Assembly: GCA_023846275.1 (NCBI GenBank)
Contig: JAIUJO010000145.1
Span: 1,199,001-1,263,000, forward strand
Reading direction: 5' to 3'
DNA length: 64,000 nucleotides
Source of the DNA: Vanilla planifolia
Lineage: Eukaryota > Streptophyta > Magnoliopsida > Asparagales > Orchidaceae
A program made the position numbers and the translations under genes. The notes under the pieces were generated by a model. It did not search any database and had not been told where the DNA came from. It saw nothing but the letters and a program-made list of their open reading frames with translations. Positions 40,060 through 57,500 of the stretch are shown here, piece after piece (the stretch's first letter is position 1; every line of letters starts with the position of its first letter).

Positions 40060-40457
40060 CACCATTGGGCCACCCTAACGTAATATTTATTGTATATTAC
40101 TATTTCAAGAAATTTATTATTGGATTGAAATATAAATTCATATTTATTTGCTAAATCAAGAGTATGATTGAACAATTTTATCCTTGAATATGATTTGAAA
40201 TTAAAGTGAAATGAGACTATCACAAAAAAAATAAGCCAACATTCTATAATAAAAAACTTTTTAAATTTGATGAACATATATTTGATCCTTGAAGCTTGCT
40301 GAACAATCCATGGTATTTTAAATATAATTAGTTCACCATCTTCGAATGTATATATCTTATTATTTACATGTGAACCTAATTTATAGTAAACAAATCTACT
40401 AAAATAAAATATGAAACATTTAAGATTTGACACATCAAAGATAAGCATTACCTAACA
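40060..40457 (-). repeat. LTR fragment of a related copia element, with adjoining polypurine-like tract
   Basis: This segment aligns with the start (minus-strand 5' end) of both LTRs of the 10.6-18.0 kb element, in the same orientation. Shared blocks are AAATCAAGAGTA, GCCAACATTCTATAATAAAA, GATCCTTGAAGCTTGCT and TTAGTTCACCAT. Its right edge ends CCTAACA at 40,457, immediately followed by plus-strand GCTTCCTCCATT, which on the minus strand is AATGGAGGAAGC, a purine tract where the polypurine tract should be. The left end fades near 40,060, so only about 0.4 kb of a 1.5-kb LTR is recognisable. The 131-codon minus frame at 40,053-40,448 is just this LTR read through. Confidence 0.65.
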
Positions 40458-40609
40458 GCTTCCTCCATTAAGGTACAACTTTTTTATGGTCATTATAATC
40501 ATTATTGAAATATTAAGACTACCATTTTTGAAGTAAGTGAGAAATACACACTTAAAAAAATTCATAAGGTGTGTTAAACCAAAAAAAATTTAAAAGTTAA
40601 TACAAAAAG

Positions 40610-41640
40610 CAAAACATAGAATTTGATGAAATGACAAAGCTATAAATATTTTAATTTGTGTTTTGAATGTTGTTAAGGCTAATAGAATTATTAGTTTAAA
40701 AATTACGTTTGAAAGTTATCGCAAGTAAATGGAAATAAAAAAAGGTACATCTTTTTGTTTCTGAAATTGCCATTTATATGATAACATATGATAAACTGTT
40801 GTTGAAAATTCTTTCTAATGAATTTATTGAAGAAAAATGTCTATTTCATTTATTAACATTATTAATGGACTTGTTAGCTTGGAAAAGACTATATCTATGA
40901 ATGAGCATTTAAAAAAGATCCTTCAAATTTTTCCAAAAGAGTGTTAAACTTCCACCACAACCTTCAAAAATACTACAAACATTTCTACTATAATAGTGGA
41001 TGACTTTTTAGTTGAGCTTATTATTAATGAACTAGAGATGGAGAGGAGAAATGAAGTGATAAGCTTTATTTAGTAGAGTAAACAATCGCACTAAAAAAAG
41101 AGGAAGATACCTTAAAAGAGGAGATTGTAGATGAAGATAGCATAGCTCTAATTTTGGAATGTTTTTCTAACATTTTTGGTGTTTCAAGTAGATATATGAA
41201 ACAAGAGTCCAAAAAGAGAGTGAGGAGAAAAGAGAAGATCTTTTGCCATGAGTGTGGGAAACTTTGACATATCATACTAGCATGTCCTTTGATGTAACAT
41301 TGAATTTAAAAATAGAAGAATGCAATGAATAAGAGCAAGAACTAGAAGAAGAACACATTGAATAAACCTTCAAGTGACTTTGAGGAGACAAATACAAGTT
41401 CAGAGGAAGAGAACAATTAAGAGCTATTTTAGATGGTGGCTAAAGATAATGAAGATGAAATGAGAACATCATTATGTGAAATAGAGGCAAGTTATTATAA
41501 TGAAGGATTAGCTTAATAATTAATTTTTGTGTAACAATATGAAACATTATGTAAGGAATATAAGAAACTAAAACAAAAGCATGGTTAATATTTACATCTT
41601 TGTGAACATATTAGAAATAAGTGTAACACATATTTAATGA
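40610..41640 (+). pseudogene. copia gag remnant (UBN2 domain, zinc knuckle, Ser/Glu-rich tail)
   Basis: On the plus strand NDKAINILICVLN (about 40,630) begins the gag pattern. FINIINGLVSLEKTISMNEH and LKKILQIFPKEC (40,850-40,950) match the UBN2 gag core of plant copia elements, and VDDFLVELIINELE (about 40,995-41,035) its end. A zinc knuckle CX2CX4HX4C lies at 41,244-41,285 (CHECGKL, stop, HIILACP). The stop TGA sits exactly where the family has Gly before His, consistent with a single GGA to TGA change. A Ser/Glu-rich tail (SSEEENN, about 41,400) is also typical. Several further stops and frameshifts are present. The sequence then runs into the CA array at about 41,668, so pol is absent. Confidence 0.8.
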
Positions 41641-44600
41641 GCATGCAACAGGCTAATGATGGATTAGAAATACACATGCACTCACAGGCACATGCATGCA
41701 CTTGTGCGTGCATGTGAACATAAGAAAATGCACAAACACATGTCAACAAATGGGTACAAAGACACATGCACATACATAAACACACATTTGCACATGCCTA
41801 CACACACATGCTTACACACACACACACACAAACATGCACACACACGCACACACACATAATCACACTGAGATGCATGCATACAAACACATGCATGCACACA
41901 TAAGACTCACACATGTACACACACATGATGAGACACACACACTTGTGCACATGCATGCAAATATATACACACATATACTCATAGATGTGCATTTACATGC
42001 ACCCATGCACACTCACTCACACTCACACACACACACACTCACATGGCATGCATGCATTAATGCACCAACATGCACCAAGTACACAGATACAAAAGCAAAC
42101 AAACACATGAACACACACAAAAATAGACACACACATGCACAAGCATACAAACATGCATGCACACACATAGACATGGACATAGGAACCCATGTAGACCCAT
42201 ACACATATAGAAGTACAAAAAAGCATAGGAATAGGAATACACATGCATAAGATCATAAAGCACACAAGCACACACATGCACATATACAAGCATACATAAT
42301 GGCACACACATATAGAAAGACACACACATGTATCCACAAATACATGCACTCACACACCTGCAAACACATGCACGTACACACACACACACATGAACACACA
42401 AATGCATGCACACATGTTGATGTATGATCATGAACACACACACATGCACTCAGAAAAGCCCTTACACATGCACACATATACACAGACATACTCACTCACA
42501 TACACACATGCACACAAACACATATGAAAACATTTGCATATATGCACATTCACACAAAGACAAACGCACATGCACCCACAAACACACAAGTGTTTGTGTA
42601 CACATACACACTCACACAATAACACATTCATGTGCACACACACAAGTAGGAACACACACCCACACACTCACCTGCAAACACATGTTTGTGGGTGAACACA
42701 CACATGCAACCCCCTCCCCACACTCACATATGCATGCATGCTTGTGTACGTACACACAAACCCACACACACAAGCACATACACACATGCATGCACTCATG
42801 ACATGCACATAAACAAACACTCATACACACATGCATGCACATAGACAAGCATACAAATTTACACACTTACACACACATGCCTCCACACACACACATGCAC
42901 AAACACACAAACAAATAATCAAGGACATGCATGGACACCCATATGTACCCACCCACATGCATGCACATATGCATACACACACATGCACATGCATGCACGA
43001 AAAAACTCATGTGCTCACACATGTAATGACAAAAGCACAATCAAACACAGGCACACACAAACAAACATTTAAACATGCACCAAACACAAACATGCATGTG
43101 TTGATGTGCACACATACACATGCACTCGAACAATAACACACATGCATGGGAATACAAAAACTCCCACACACATGAATACACAAATGCATGCATTCACACT
43201 GATGCACACACACATGCATGTATGTGCACACTCAAAACACACACATACACAGGTGCACTCTGAAATACATGCACACATACACATATATGCATGCACACAA
43301 TCACACATACATGCTCATACAAACATGCAAACACATGTGCACATGCATGTGCACACATACACATACACACATGCACACACACATACACACTCACGTGCAT
43401 GCACAAACTCGTGTGCACAAACACAAAAACACACATACGTACTCACACATACATGCATATGCACACATACATGCACACACATGCACACCCACGTGCATAC
43501 ACACTAACACACATTCAGGAAGGTGCACACTAATGCATACACAAGCATGTAAATTCACACAAACACACACATGCACACATACACGCATGCACACGTATAG
43601 CCGCACATGCACAAGCTAACTCTCACACACACAGACATGCACAAATAGACCCACACACACATATGCACACATGTAAACACACCCACACACACAAAACAAG
43701 CATGCCCAAGCACATGCATGTGCACACACATAAAACACACACAAGCATACACACATGCATACAACCACAGACACACACTCACATACAGACGCCCACACCA
43801 ACATGCATCGACACACACATATACATGTCATGCACATATACCTACACATGCCTACATGCACCTATACACACACACTCACACTCACACTCACACATGAAAA
43901 AACTTGTACATGCACACAGATATACAGAAGCACACATGCACAAACATAAGTACACATGCACACATCAATGCACACACACACAAACATACAAGCACAAATG
44001 CACAAACACACATGCACGAGGCACACATGTGCACGTGCACATAGACACACACACACACATGTGTGCACCTACACACACATGCACACGTAAGGAAATAAGC
44101 ACACATGGATAGAGACATATGAAGACGTGCACAAGCACATAAAGACACAAGTGCATGCATATGCATACATGCAAAAACACATGCATAAACCACACATGCA
44201 TGCACGGATATGCACACGCAGACACACATGCACAGACATACACATACATGCACATAGACACACACACACACACACACTCATACATGTGCACATGTAGATG
44301 TACACATGCATACACACACACACATGCCAACATGCAAGCATGCATGCTCACATGCATACACACACCCTCACGCACATGTGTCTACACAAACACTTATATG
44401 GATGCACACACATAATCCCACACACACACATGCATGCACACACATCAATGCAAGCACATAGATGCACATATTGGCATGCATGTGCACAACAACACATATC
44501 GACATGCACACACAAATAGGCATGCACCCACACACATACACACATGCATGCATGCATACACAACACATACATAGAAGAACAAACACCTATGAATGCTCAC

Positions 44601-47600
44601 ATGTACACACACATATGTACATGAACACACACAGGTGTACTCACACACACACATGCTTGCATGCATGCACATGAATGCTCACACTAATGCACATATGCAT
44701 GCACCTGCACATGCATACACAAGCAGACTCACGTGCACACACACACACAAACACACACATAACCATACACACGAACACACTCCCACACACACGTACCTAT
44801 CCACACACACCTACTCATTCATGCACGCACATGCACACACACATGCACACACACACACACATGCATGCATCCACACCCAAATACACATGCACACACACAT
44901 ACACATAAGCACACAAAAAACATAATAAGAAGTACATGCACATAAACACATGCAAACACATATGAAAATGCATGCACATGTGCACACACTCACATGCACA
45001 TGCACATGCATACACATGAATGAATACACACAGACACCTAGAAGCATATAGAAATGTGCACATTTGGACACAGACACATGCAAAAAAGCCCACACACACA
45101 TGCACACAACATGCACACACACCCACATTCACATACATATACACAAATATGCACAATCACATGCACACACATACACACGTAGATGCATGCACATTCATTC
45201 ACATGCTCACAAATAGTCCCATAGCTACGCACATGCATACTTGCACACAAATGCATAAACAACACACAAATACACATGCACACAACCACACATGCACTCA
45301 TACAAGATCGCACACACATTCATGAACACATAGACACACATGCTTGAATAGAACACACATGCATGCATACAATCACACATGCTCAGACATATGCATACTT
45401 ATCCACCCATGCACACACACAAGCACATAAGCATACTTGCACTCATGCACACATGTTTGCAAACATGCACAAATGCATTTACACAAGCATGCACCCACAC
45501 AAACATAAGAAAACCTGAACATACAAGCACCTACATACGTACTACCACAAACACCAACACACACATGCACACCAACACGAACATGCATGGACACCCATGC
45601 ACACATGCTCATGCACATGCAAACACACACACACACATTAATAGAAACACATGCTTACACATGCACATGCACATACATGCACTTGCAAACACACCCACAC
45701 AAATACACAAACACACAAATGTGCACACACATACATGCATCGATATGCATGCATGTATACAAATACATACACACATAATCATGCACACACATGCTCATAT
45801 ACATACACACATACACTTAAGAAGCACATGTATACACATACATGCATGCACTCAAGCACATATGCACCCACACATGTACATACAAAACGCAAATGCACAA
45901 ACAAGTAGATAGATGCACACACAAATTCACTCACATGCACACTCACAAGCATATGCACACATTAATGAGGATATAGATTCACACATACATGCATACATAG
46001 AAAAGCACATGTACACACACGTAATCACTCACACACATGCACACACACACACACACACAAACAAGCACAAATGCATGCATACACATGTACACATGTAAAC
46101 ACAAGCTTGCATACACACACTTCTGGACACATGCATGCACACACATGTGAGTGTGTCTAAACACACAAACACATGCACACACACACCCACTCACATGTGC
46201 TCTCCACACACACACACACAACTACATGCATGCAAACAAGTGTGCATGCATTTAGTTACACACACACAACCACACGTACACACACACATGCATACACATG
46301 TGCAGATGCATGCAGACAAGCACACATGCACATACACATGCAAACAAACTCACACAGACAAATATGATGCACACATGCATACTTACACACACACATGCAT
46401 CAATGCACAAACATGCACACACACATGCACCAACACTCGCACATAGAAGCACACATAAAGAGATACACACATACGCACACACATGAACAAACACACACAC
46501 ACTTGCACACATATGCACAAATGCACATAACATAAGCACACCCTTGCACACACACACATGTGCACACACGTATACATAAGCACAAGCATGCACACACACT
46601 CTCTCACATATTCACAAGAAAATACACATGCACACACACTAAAAACTCACACATGGGCATGTGCACATAGGTGTAGGCACACATAGACATGCACATGAGT
46701 GCAAACACATAGACAAATACATGCACATACACTTCAACACACTAAATCACTCATGCACACAAACACCTGCATACATGCACTCATACATGCCCACACCTAT
46801 GCTCACATGCACACAAACATGTACATGCCCACATAAATATATGCACGAACACAGACGCATGTGCACACTTGAACAAACAAGCACTCACAATTGCACACAA
46901 GCCCACACATAGTCACACCAAAGCACATGCAAAAATACATGTGTGCACACATACTCACATGTACACACACATGTAGACAATCAAATACATGCATGCATAC
47001 ACACCAACACATACATGCTCACCCACCCATTAACATGCTTACTCACATAAATAGAAACACAAACACATGAACTCACAAACATGTACACACATACAAACAC
47101 ATGCACATGAACACATAAGCATACATACTTGCACATGCATACATATGAAAACGTCCACAAATACACACTAGTACAAACACACCAGTATATGCACACACGC
47201 ACACACATATAGACATGGACTTTAACTCACATAGACACGCACACACATCAACACATGCACGCACATGCACGCATGCACATGAACACTCTTGCTTACATAA
47301 ATGCATATACATACATTTGCATGTGCACATACACAAGCACACACATGCACACAAGCACACATGTTCACACAAGCACACACACACACACAGGAGTGCACAC
47401 ATACACCCACATGCACAACACAAACAAGCCTATGTGCACACACACATACATGCTTATGTGTACACACACACATATGCACTTATGCACACTCATGCACTCA
47501 TATACACAAACACTTAATAGATCCACACACACATATACTCATGTACTCATAATCTCACACACACACATGCATGCACATGCTCATGCACACACACACACAC

Positions 47601-48169
47601 ATGTAAGTGCACTCCCCTCCTCCAAGCACACACACTCACAAACTCACATGTACTCATACATAGACATACATAACCCACTGATTGGCATGCACACACACAC
47701 ACACATGCATAGATACATACACATACACAAATGCAAATGCATGTAAACACACACATAGAGATACACAATTGCACATGCATAATAACACACACACATAGAC
47801 ATTCACACATAAGCACGCATAAGAAGACATATGCAAACAAAATACAAGCATACTTGAACAAATGCACACACGCACACATGCACACTTCTAGTCACACATG
47901 CATACATATGTGCACAAAGGCACACACATGCACACACATACATATGCCTGCATATACAAGTGCATAGAAACACATATACACACAACCATGTATAGACACA
48001 TGGACACATAAACACAAACTCACACATGCACATGGATGCACACATGCTTGAACAAAACCATGCACATATTTATGCACATGCACATAGAGACACATGCACA
48101 CATGAACACATAGACACATGCACAAATATCCACATACACATATGTGCATGTGTACACACAAACACACAA

Positions 48170-48620
48170 GCACACACACCCATGCACTCGCCCACACACA
48201 TGTGTATGCATGCACGCACATACATGTGCGCATGAACATACACACACACTCACATAAAAAAATGCACCCTCACAAATACGCACACACATGTGCACATATG
48301 CTCATGTGCATAAACATACATACACACACACACACATGACATGAATGTAGATAAACATGCACACACATGCACATACACATGCATAATGACACATGCACAC
48401 AAGAATTGATAGACACACTATCACACACACACACATAGGAACATACACACACTTTTACAATCACACACAAGCACTTATGTAAATACATAATCACACATAA
48501 GCATTCACACACACGCATGCACACAAACATGTGGACACATGCACTTACACACACACACATGCAAACATGCATACTGCACATTTGTCACACTTGCACACAA
48601 ACACATGCATGCACACACAT
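48170..48620 (+). repeat. array segmental duplication A, copy 1
   Basis: Aligns with 62,570-63,010. Shared landmarks in order are ACCCATGCACTC, ATGACATGAATGTAGATAAA at 48,336 (second copy reads ATGACGTGCATGTAGATAAA at 62,731), ACACTATCACACACACAC, CAAGCACTTATG, and AAGCATTCACAC. Order and spacing are conserved over about 450 bp, so this is true duplication and not chance similarity of simple sequence. Confidence 0.75.
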
Positions 48621-51600
48621 AAACATTCACACATGCACACATGGACACATAAGCACACACATGCACACACACACACACATGCATAAGTAATCATGCACAC
48701 CCACACACACACATGCACAAACCCATGTACTTGAATGCTTGCACATAAGAACACATGCATGCACTCACACAAATAGACATGCACAAAAAGACATACATGT
48801 GCACACACATGCACACACCCATACATACACAAATGTGCACACACACATGCATACATATAGACACAAATTCACACACAAGCAAACAAAAAAAGCATACACA
48901 CGAACAAGTACACACAAACACATGACTTGCAAACACTTGCACAAGCACACACAGTTACATCCATGCTCACACACATACACGCAAACATGCACAGACACAC
49001 TTTAAGACAATTACACACGTACACACAAACTACCAAGCACACTAACTAGCACACACAAGTGCAAACATATATAGACATATGCAAACACATGAACATGCAT
49101 ATACATATAAATGCACATAGTGGCACACATCCATATACATGCACACACGCACATACACACACATGCATGCATGCATGCACTCTCCCACACACTTACAGAC
49201 ACAAACATGCACATAAAAAATACTTACATTTGCACACACCTGCCCATGCAAACTTACAAATACACATGCACCATGCACCCAAACTCATACAGGCATGCAC
49301 ACCCATGCACAAACATGCACACGCATTTAGATGCACATGCACTCACATAAACACCCGCATGTAATTGCCCAAATATACTCATGCAAAAACAAAGGATTAG
49401 ACACATGTGCACACAGACACACACACATGCACACACACATATGCACACACATGCACATAGAAATGCACACACAAACACACGCACTCACGCATAGGTACAA
49501 ACACATATATACACACATGTTTCCATGTACAAACACATGGATACACAATCATACACAAACATGCACATAAAGTTGCATGCAGAAAAATGCGCCCACAAAA
49601 ATGCAAAATGAACATGTACATGTACACACTCTCACACACACATATGCACATGCACACACATACGCTTGCATGCACATAGAGACATACACACACTCGTACA
49701 CATGAACATACACACACAAGCACAAACACACACATGCATGCGAACATGCACACACAAAAAAGAAATACAAACTCAAGCATTCACACGTAGACATGCATGC
49801 CCTTGAACACACACATACACACAACCACATATGTAGGCACAAGCACACACTCACATGCAAACATACAAAAATGCATGCATACACACATGCACACCCGCAC
49901 AGATTCACACATGCTTACATGTACACACACATGTACACCTGCACACAAACATACGTACAAGCACATGCACATGCTCCCACACATGCACATAAGAACATAT
50001 GCATCACCCACAGATGCAAATAGGCACAAATGCACTTAAGCACACACACATGACAAGCACAAAAGTACACATGCATGCAAAAGCACAAACTCACACAAAC
50101 AAATGAAAGCACACACACACACATTTTTATGCACGTGCCCATGCACAGTCAAACAAACAAGAGGATACACACGAACACATACACACACACAAACACACCC
50201 GCCAGCACAAGCATGCACACACACACAACAACACACACACACACAAGCACATATGTGCACATGCATGAACGCATACACATGTCCTCATATGCATATAAAC
50301 ATGCACACATACATATATAGAAATAAATGCACACACATATGCAAACACATGCACATGTTGACATACACATGCACGTGCACTAGTAGACACACATACCCAC
50401 ATAAGTGCATGAACATATGCACACACACATGCAGACACATGCATGGAAACAAGCACACTAGTCATAACCACAAGCACACACACATAAGAAAAACTGCATC
50501 CATGGAGACATGAGTGCACATATACACACACAGATGCACACACACATGCACAATCACATACATGTACAAGAACCATCACATGTGGACACACACACACATA
50601 CACACCACTACACACACATGTGCCTACATGTATACACAATGCATATGTATAGACATGCACTAACACATTCACACATGCACACATACAAATACATTAACAC
50701 CCTCACACACCCACACAAATGAACACACACATGCATTCACACATAATCACATGCATACACACACATATATAGGCAGCACATGCACACGCACACACACACA
50801 AGTGTGTACTCACACAACTATAGACACACCTTGAGCACTCATAAATGCATGCAAAAACACACAAACCTACACAAATGCATACACACACATGCACATGCAT
50901 ATAAGCACACACATGCACGTATACAAACACACACATACACAAATACATGCACACAACTTTGCACACACATGCACACACACACCTACACACGCAAAAATAC
51001 ACATAAGTACACACACATTAGCACAAGCACATGCATACACACATGTGAGCATACATTGATGCATGCAAATGCAACACATACACAAACACAGCCACACACA
51101 TGCATAGATATGTATGTAGAACACACAAGTATGCAAACACATGTGCATGCATAAAGATACTCACACAAGCACGCACACATCCAGGCATGCAAGCACACAA
51201 ATGCACACACATATACACATACACACGCACACTCTCACTCACTCGCTTACACATACCAACGCATATGCACCCACCCACACACACACACTGACACACACAT
51301 AGCGACACACATGCATACAATTGCATGCACACATGTACTCGTGCATGCACCCACACACACATAAAAACATACATACACAAACATGCACATATACGCATAA
51401 ACACACACACACATACATGCACCCATACACACATGCACATGCACACATGCATGCACACATACATAGAAACACATATGAACATGCACAAAAACTTACACAC
51501 AAATGGACACAATCACACACACATAAATTATATAGACATGCATGGACATGGATAGGCATAAACACAAACAAATAGGCACATGCAAACACATGTACATCTA

Positions 51601-54600
51601 AACACTTACATGCATCCATATGCACACACATGGATGGATAAACACACACATATTCATGCACATAGACACATGCTTGATGATAAAAATGCACAGGAACACA
51701 AATAAGCATGTGAAGGTGCACAAATGTACACACACACTTATGAACACAAATGAGCACATGCACACATATGTGCATGTACACATGCAAACATGTTAATGCA
51801 TACACAAATGCGTATACATGCACACAAGAGCACACATACACACACATGTAGTCAAACACACCCTCACACACACATGCACACACACACACACACACAAGCA
51901 TGAACTTCCATACAAACAGATGCACACACACATAATAATGCATACACACATCAACACATGCAAAAACACAAGCATATGCACAAACAAAAAAACATGCAGA
52001 TAGGCACACAAGCATATGCACACACACATTGGCATGCTCGTGCACTCACAAAATCACTCACAAAACACATACACATGCACAATTTCAAGCATACATACAC
52101 ATGCACATGTAGACATGAATACACACACACATATGCAAAACCACACATGTATGCCTAAGCACACACATGCAAATACGCACACCTGCACACACATGTACAC
52201 TAACATACACGTGCATGCACAAGCACACACATATGTACAGACACACATACATAAACACAAACACACAAAAGCATGCTAACTCACATACACATATGTGCAT
52301 CCACATACAAACATGTATATGTGATACACATAGACCCAAACACATCTACATATACCAATACATAGATGCACATTTGCACCTACATACGCACACAAATACA
52401 CACACACACACAAATGCACACACCAACAAAATTTCCCATCCCACACACATATATAGGCACACATGGAAGCAAGTGCACACACAAAAATTCACACACATGT
52501 ACACACATGCACATGCGATCACACATACACCCAAGGACACATGCACACATGTGCACCCACACACACACATGCATATGCACACACATAGAAAAATATATAT
52601 ACACACGTACACATATACACACACAAACACACACACACACATGCATAGGCACATACACACACATGGGCATACACAAACATGCACATAGACTCAAGTAGGC
52701 ACACACATATGCACACACATGAATACAAACACACACAAGCATGTACACATGCACACACATGGGAAGACACACTCGTGCATGCTCCCACACCTACACACAA
52801 GTGCATGTGCACACACCTGCACGCACACACATGTTCATATGCAAACACACACGCACACACTGACACACACAAACACCCACACCCATACACATGTATGTGC
52901 ATGCACATACATGTATATGGACACACAAACATAAACCACCTAGAGACCCAACTACTCATGCAAACACAAGCATGCACACAAACATAAGCACTCACATTCA
53001 CATTTACATAAATACATACACAAATACACACTCGCAAACATGCATGCACACCTGCACACACAAGAAGAAACACACACACATGCACAAAAATAAACACTCA
53101 TGCATACACACATGTATGCATATGCACAAGAATACATGCACATATGCACATAAAAAGAAAAGCATGCACAAAGTGTCATGCACACACATAAGCACATGTG
53201 CACACACATATGCCCACACATAGGCACATGTGTTCACACATATGCACACACACAAGTATGCACAACATACACATTTGTACATAAAGATGCGAGTGCAAAA
53301 TCACAGACATGCACACACTCGCATGATCACACACACACACCCACATGCACATGCACACACACACATACACACATCATTAGTAGAAGCACATGCACTCACA
53401 CACATGCACACATAGGTGCACACACACTTTCATACACACTTGCACAAACACACATGTGCATGTACACACACACACAAAGACATGCACATGTGCATGTACT
53501 CACAAAACACATGTGTGCACACATCCACATGAACAAACATGTGCAAGCACATACACACCCACATGTATGCATGCACACACCCATATGCATGCATGCACAC
53601 ACATACAACCAGTCAAACTCACACACATGAACACACACACCCACACGCACAAATGCATGCATGCTATCACATACACACCCAAGTACACATGTACGCATGA
53701 ATGCAAAAACATGCACACACACACACACACTTATGCACACATGTAAAAGTACACGCACATGCACATAAGCATGCACACCCACTCCCATGCCCTACACATA
53801 AACATGCTAACATAGATAAGTACAGACATGAATACTCACACAAACACATGCACATGCACACACACATACACATGCACCAATACACATACACAAATCTGCA
53901 TGCATATGTACTCACACATCGACACACACTCTTGCCCATGCATTTACACACACACACATGCACACACATGCACACACATAAACAAAGTCACACATGCAAA
54001 AACACTTACACATATACACATTGACTCATGCACATGCACACACACACACACACATGCAAGCATGCACACACATACACTCGTGCACATGCATATGCACACA
54101 TACACTCGTGCACATGCATACACACACATGCACTCACATGCATGCACATACAGACACATGTGCATACACAACCATATGTATGCACACATGTCCACAAGCA
54201 CACACATAAATATGCATGCACATGCACATGTCCACACACACATGGTCTAATGCACACACATGCACATACACACGTGTGCATATCAATTCACACACTCATA
54301 TGCACATGCAAGCAGATGTACATGAATACACCCAAATACAGTTGCCATGGCACACACACATGCACACACATAAGCACACATACTCACTCACACATGCTTA
54401 CACATAGAAAAGCATGTACATACACAACATACACACATGCTCACATGCAAATATGCACTGATGCACACTCATGCACAAACTTCAATGTACATAAATACAC
54501 ATGTAGAAATTGACACACACTCAAATGCACACACATGAATATAGATGTATAGATATATGCACGTAAATATATGCACACATAAATGCACAAGTGCACACAC

Positions 54601-57500
54601 ATCCAAGAAAACACACACAATAATGCATACATGCACACAAATGCACACACACTTGCACATGCACATAAATACTTACACACACATGCACAAGCACATACAC
54701 ACATCCATCGACACATGCACATAAGCACACACACAGGCTCACAAGCACACACACACATCCAGACTCACATGCATATGCACCAACATACGTAGAAGCACAC
54801 ATGCATATAGACATACACACACTCACTCATATGCAAACCAACTCGCACATGCACATGTATGCACAGACATGTACACACACACATGCACTCATGCACTGAC
54901 ACATGTGTGCACATGCTCACGCACATGCACTCAAACTCATAACTACACACATAAGCACACAAGTGGGTGCACACACACAAACACACATAAGAACACACAT
55001 ATGCAAAGACACACATGCACACACTTGTATAATCACACATAAGCACATTAACACATCCACACACACATATATACACAACCACAAGTACACACACACACAC
55101 ATACCCAAATTCTCATGTGCACATGTACAAATGGGTGCATAGAGGCACACATGCATGCACACACTTATAGACACATACACACATTTACACACATTCTCAC
55201 ATACATCAACATGCACACAAACATGTATGCACATGTACACACCCATAAACTCATACGTACATACAAATATGCACATACACATGTGCATAGGTATGCATAT
55301 GTATGAAGAAATACACGTACACACAGACAAACACATATGCATGTGCACAGCCATAGACACACACACACATACACACATGCACCAATAAACATAAATACAC
55401 ACTTGATCATGCACACACATAAATGTATGTTTACATAGACACACACATGCAAATGCATACAGAAACACATAAATAGCCACATGCACACATGCTCATGCCT
55501 GAAACACATGTGCATGCACATGCACATGCTTTCACACATAAACATACATACACACACACATGCATACATGCTTATAAGTACACACACATAAACACGTGAA
55601 CAAGCACACACACATACATACACACACATGCAAGAACGAACACTCACATATGAATGAATGCATACACACACATGGTCACACATTCATACTCATGCAAAAT
55701 GTACACACATGCATACACACAAAGGTATACTCACATGCACAAATAGACATGTACACACATAGACGCACATGTATCCACATGCTTACACCCCCACACACGC
55801 ACACACATGCATGGATATTCATACACATAGATGCAGAAACCCACACGTACATAAAATTATACATGCACAAACGCACACCCACATTGCCTTCACACACATT
55901 CAAATACCCACATGCACACTAACACACAAATGAACAAACGCACATTTGCACTTGCACACAAATAAACACATGTACATGCATAGACACATGCAAGTATAGA
56001 TGCACATGTACATGCACACACACACACACATTCACATGGTTGTACATTAAGATGACATGCACGCATGCATACAAAATCACATGAACACACATGCACACAG
56101 GTGCACACACATTGACATACTCAAATGCACACACATGTGCACACAAGCACGTAAATGAGCATGCATGCATACAAACAAAAGCATCGATGCACACACATAA
56201 ACACACATGTAAGCACAAGTACATGCTTAAACATGTACACACATTGCATAGGCACACACTTATGTGCACATACACTCACAGACATGCACACACATAGACA
56301 GACACACATGTGCAAAGACATGCACATGCTTGCACAAACATACACATGCTCACGCATGCATACACACACACATGCATACATGCATACACACAAGCGTGCA
56401 TAAACACACACACACATGCGCATACAAGCACACACATGCACACTCACCCACCCAAAACCATACATACACACACATACATGCATGCATATACACACATACA
56501 CTCAATCACCCACACGTGTATGCATGCATGCACACAAGCACACATGCACATGCACACACATACAAACATTCACATGCACAAACATGTAGTTGGACACACA
56601 TGCATGCACACAGACACACACATGCACAGTAAACATGCATACATACACACACACACATACACATACACATGTATATATATACACTCATGCACGCACATGC
56701 ACATACACATATGCACACATACAAAAAATAGTATAGGTGCACAAACACAATCAAACATGCATGGACACATATTCACATGCACATGCTTATAGATCTGCAC
56801 ATGCCCACACACAAACATGTATGTTCTTACTCCCACATGCAATCCCACACCCACTCAAACATGCACATGCACACACACACACACATATGCACCTGCATGT
56901 AAACATATACGCATGCACATATACATACACACATGAACATACACATGAACACATAGACGCACACCGAAACACATTAGTGCAAAGCACACAAATGCACATT
57001 CACGAATGCATGCATAGATGCACATATTCATATGCACACATGAAAACACATAAATACATACACTCACATATAGTACAACACAGTCACACATGCATGCACA
57101 CACATGCTCACACACATACACATGCGCTCACACATGCATATGTAGACACATACACATGCACATGCACACACGCATGTAATCCCATGTAGAAACACACAAA
57201 AAAAACTGCCACACATACACCCACACGCACACACCCATGCACATGTACACACATGCACACACACATTCACACATACTTGCCCACTAACACACATGCACAT
57301 AACAAACACATAAACTCACAATCACACATGCACACATACATAGATGTAGACACACATGCATGCACATAAATGGAAAAACACGTGCACACATGGACACATG
57401 TAAACATACAATAACACACATAAGCCCACACATATATTCACAAATGCATGTAAGCATGCATGCACATAAATATTCACATATACATGTTAACATGCATGCA

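Noticed and set aside
40053-40448. 131-codon minus-strand frame
   Set aside because: It coincides with an LTR fragment homologous to the two LTRs at 10.6-18.0 kb, so it is non-coding LTR sequence.
41834-42250. His/Thr-rich plus-strand frames that look like metal-binding repeat proteins
   Set aside because: CAC-ACA and ATG-CAC words translate to His-Thr and Met-His by default; there is no conserved unit or start context.
51239-52045. 268-codon minus-strand frame, Cys/Val/Met-rich, the longest in the window
   Set aside because: It lies wholly in the alternating CA/TG array, where stop codons are excluded by sequence pattern; overlapping frames of the same kind occur on both strands and in other phases.
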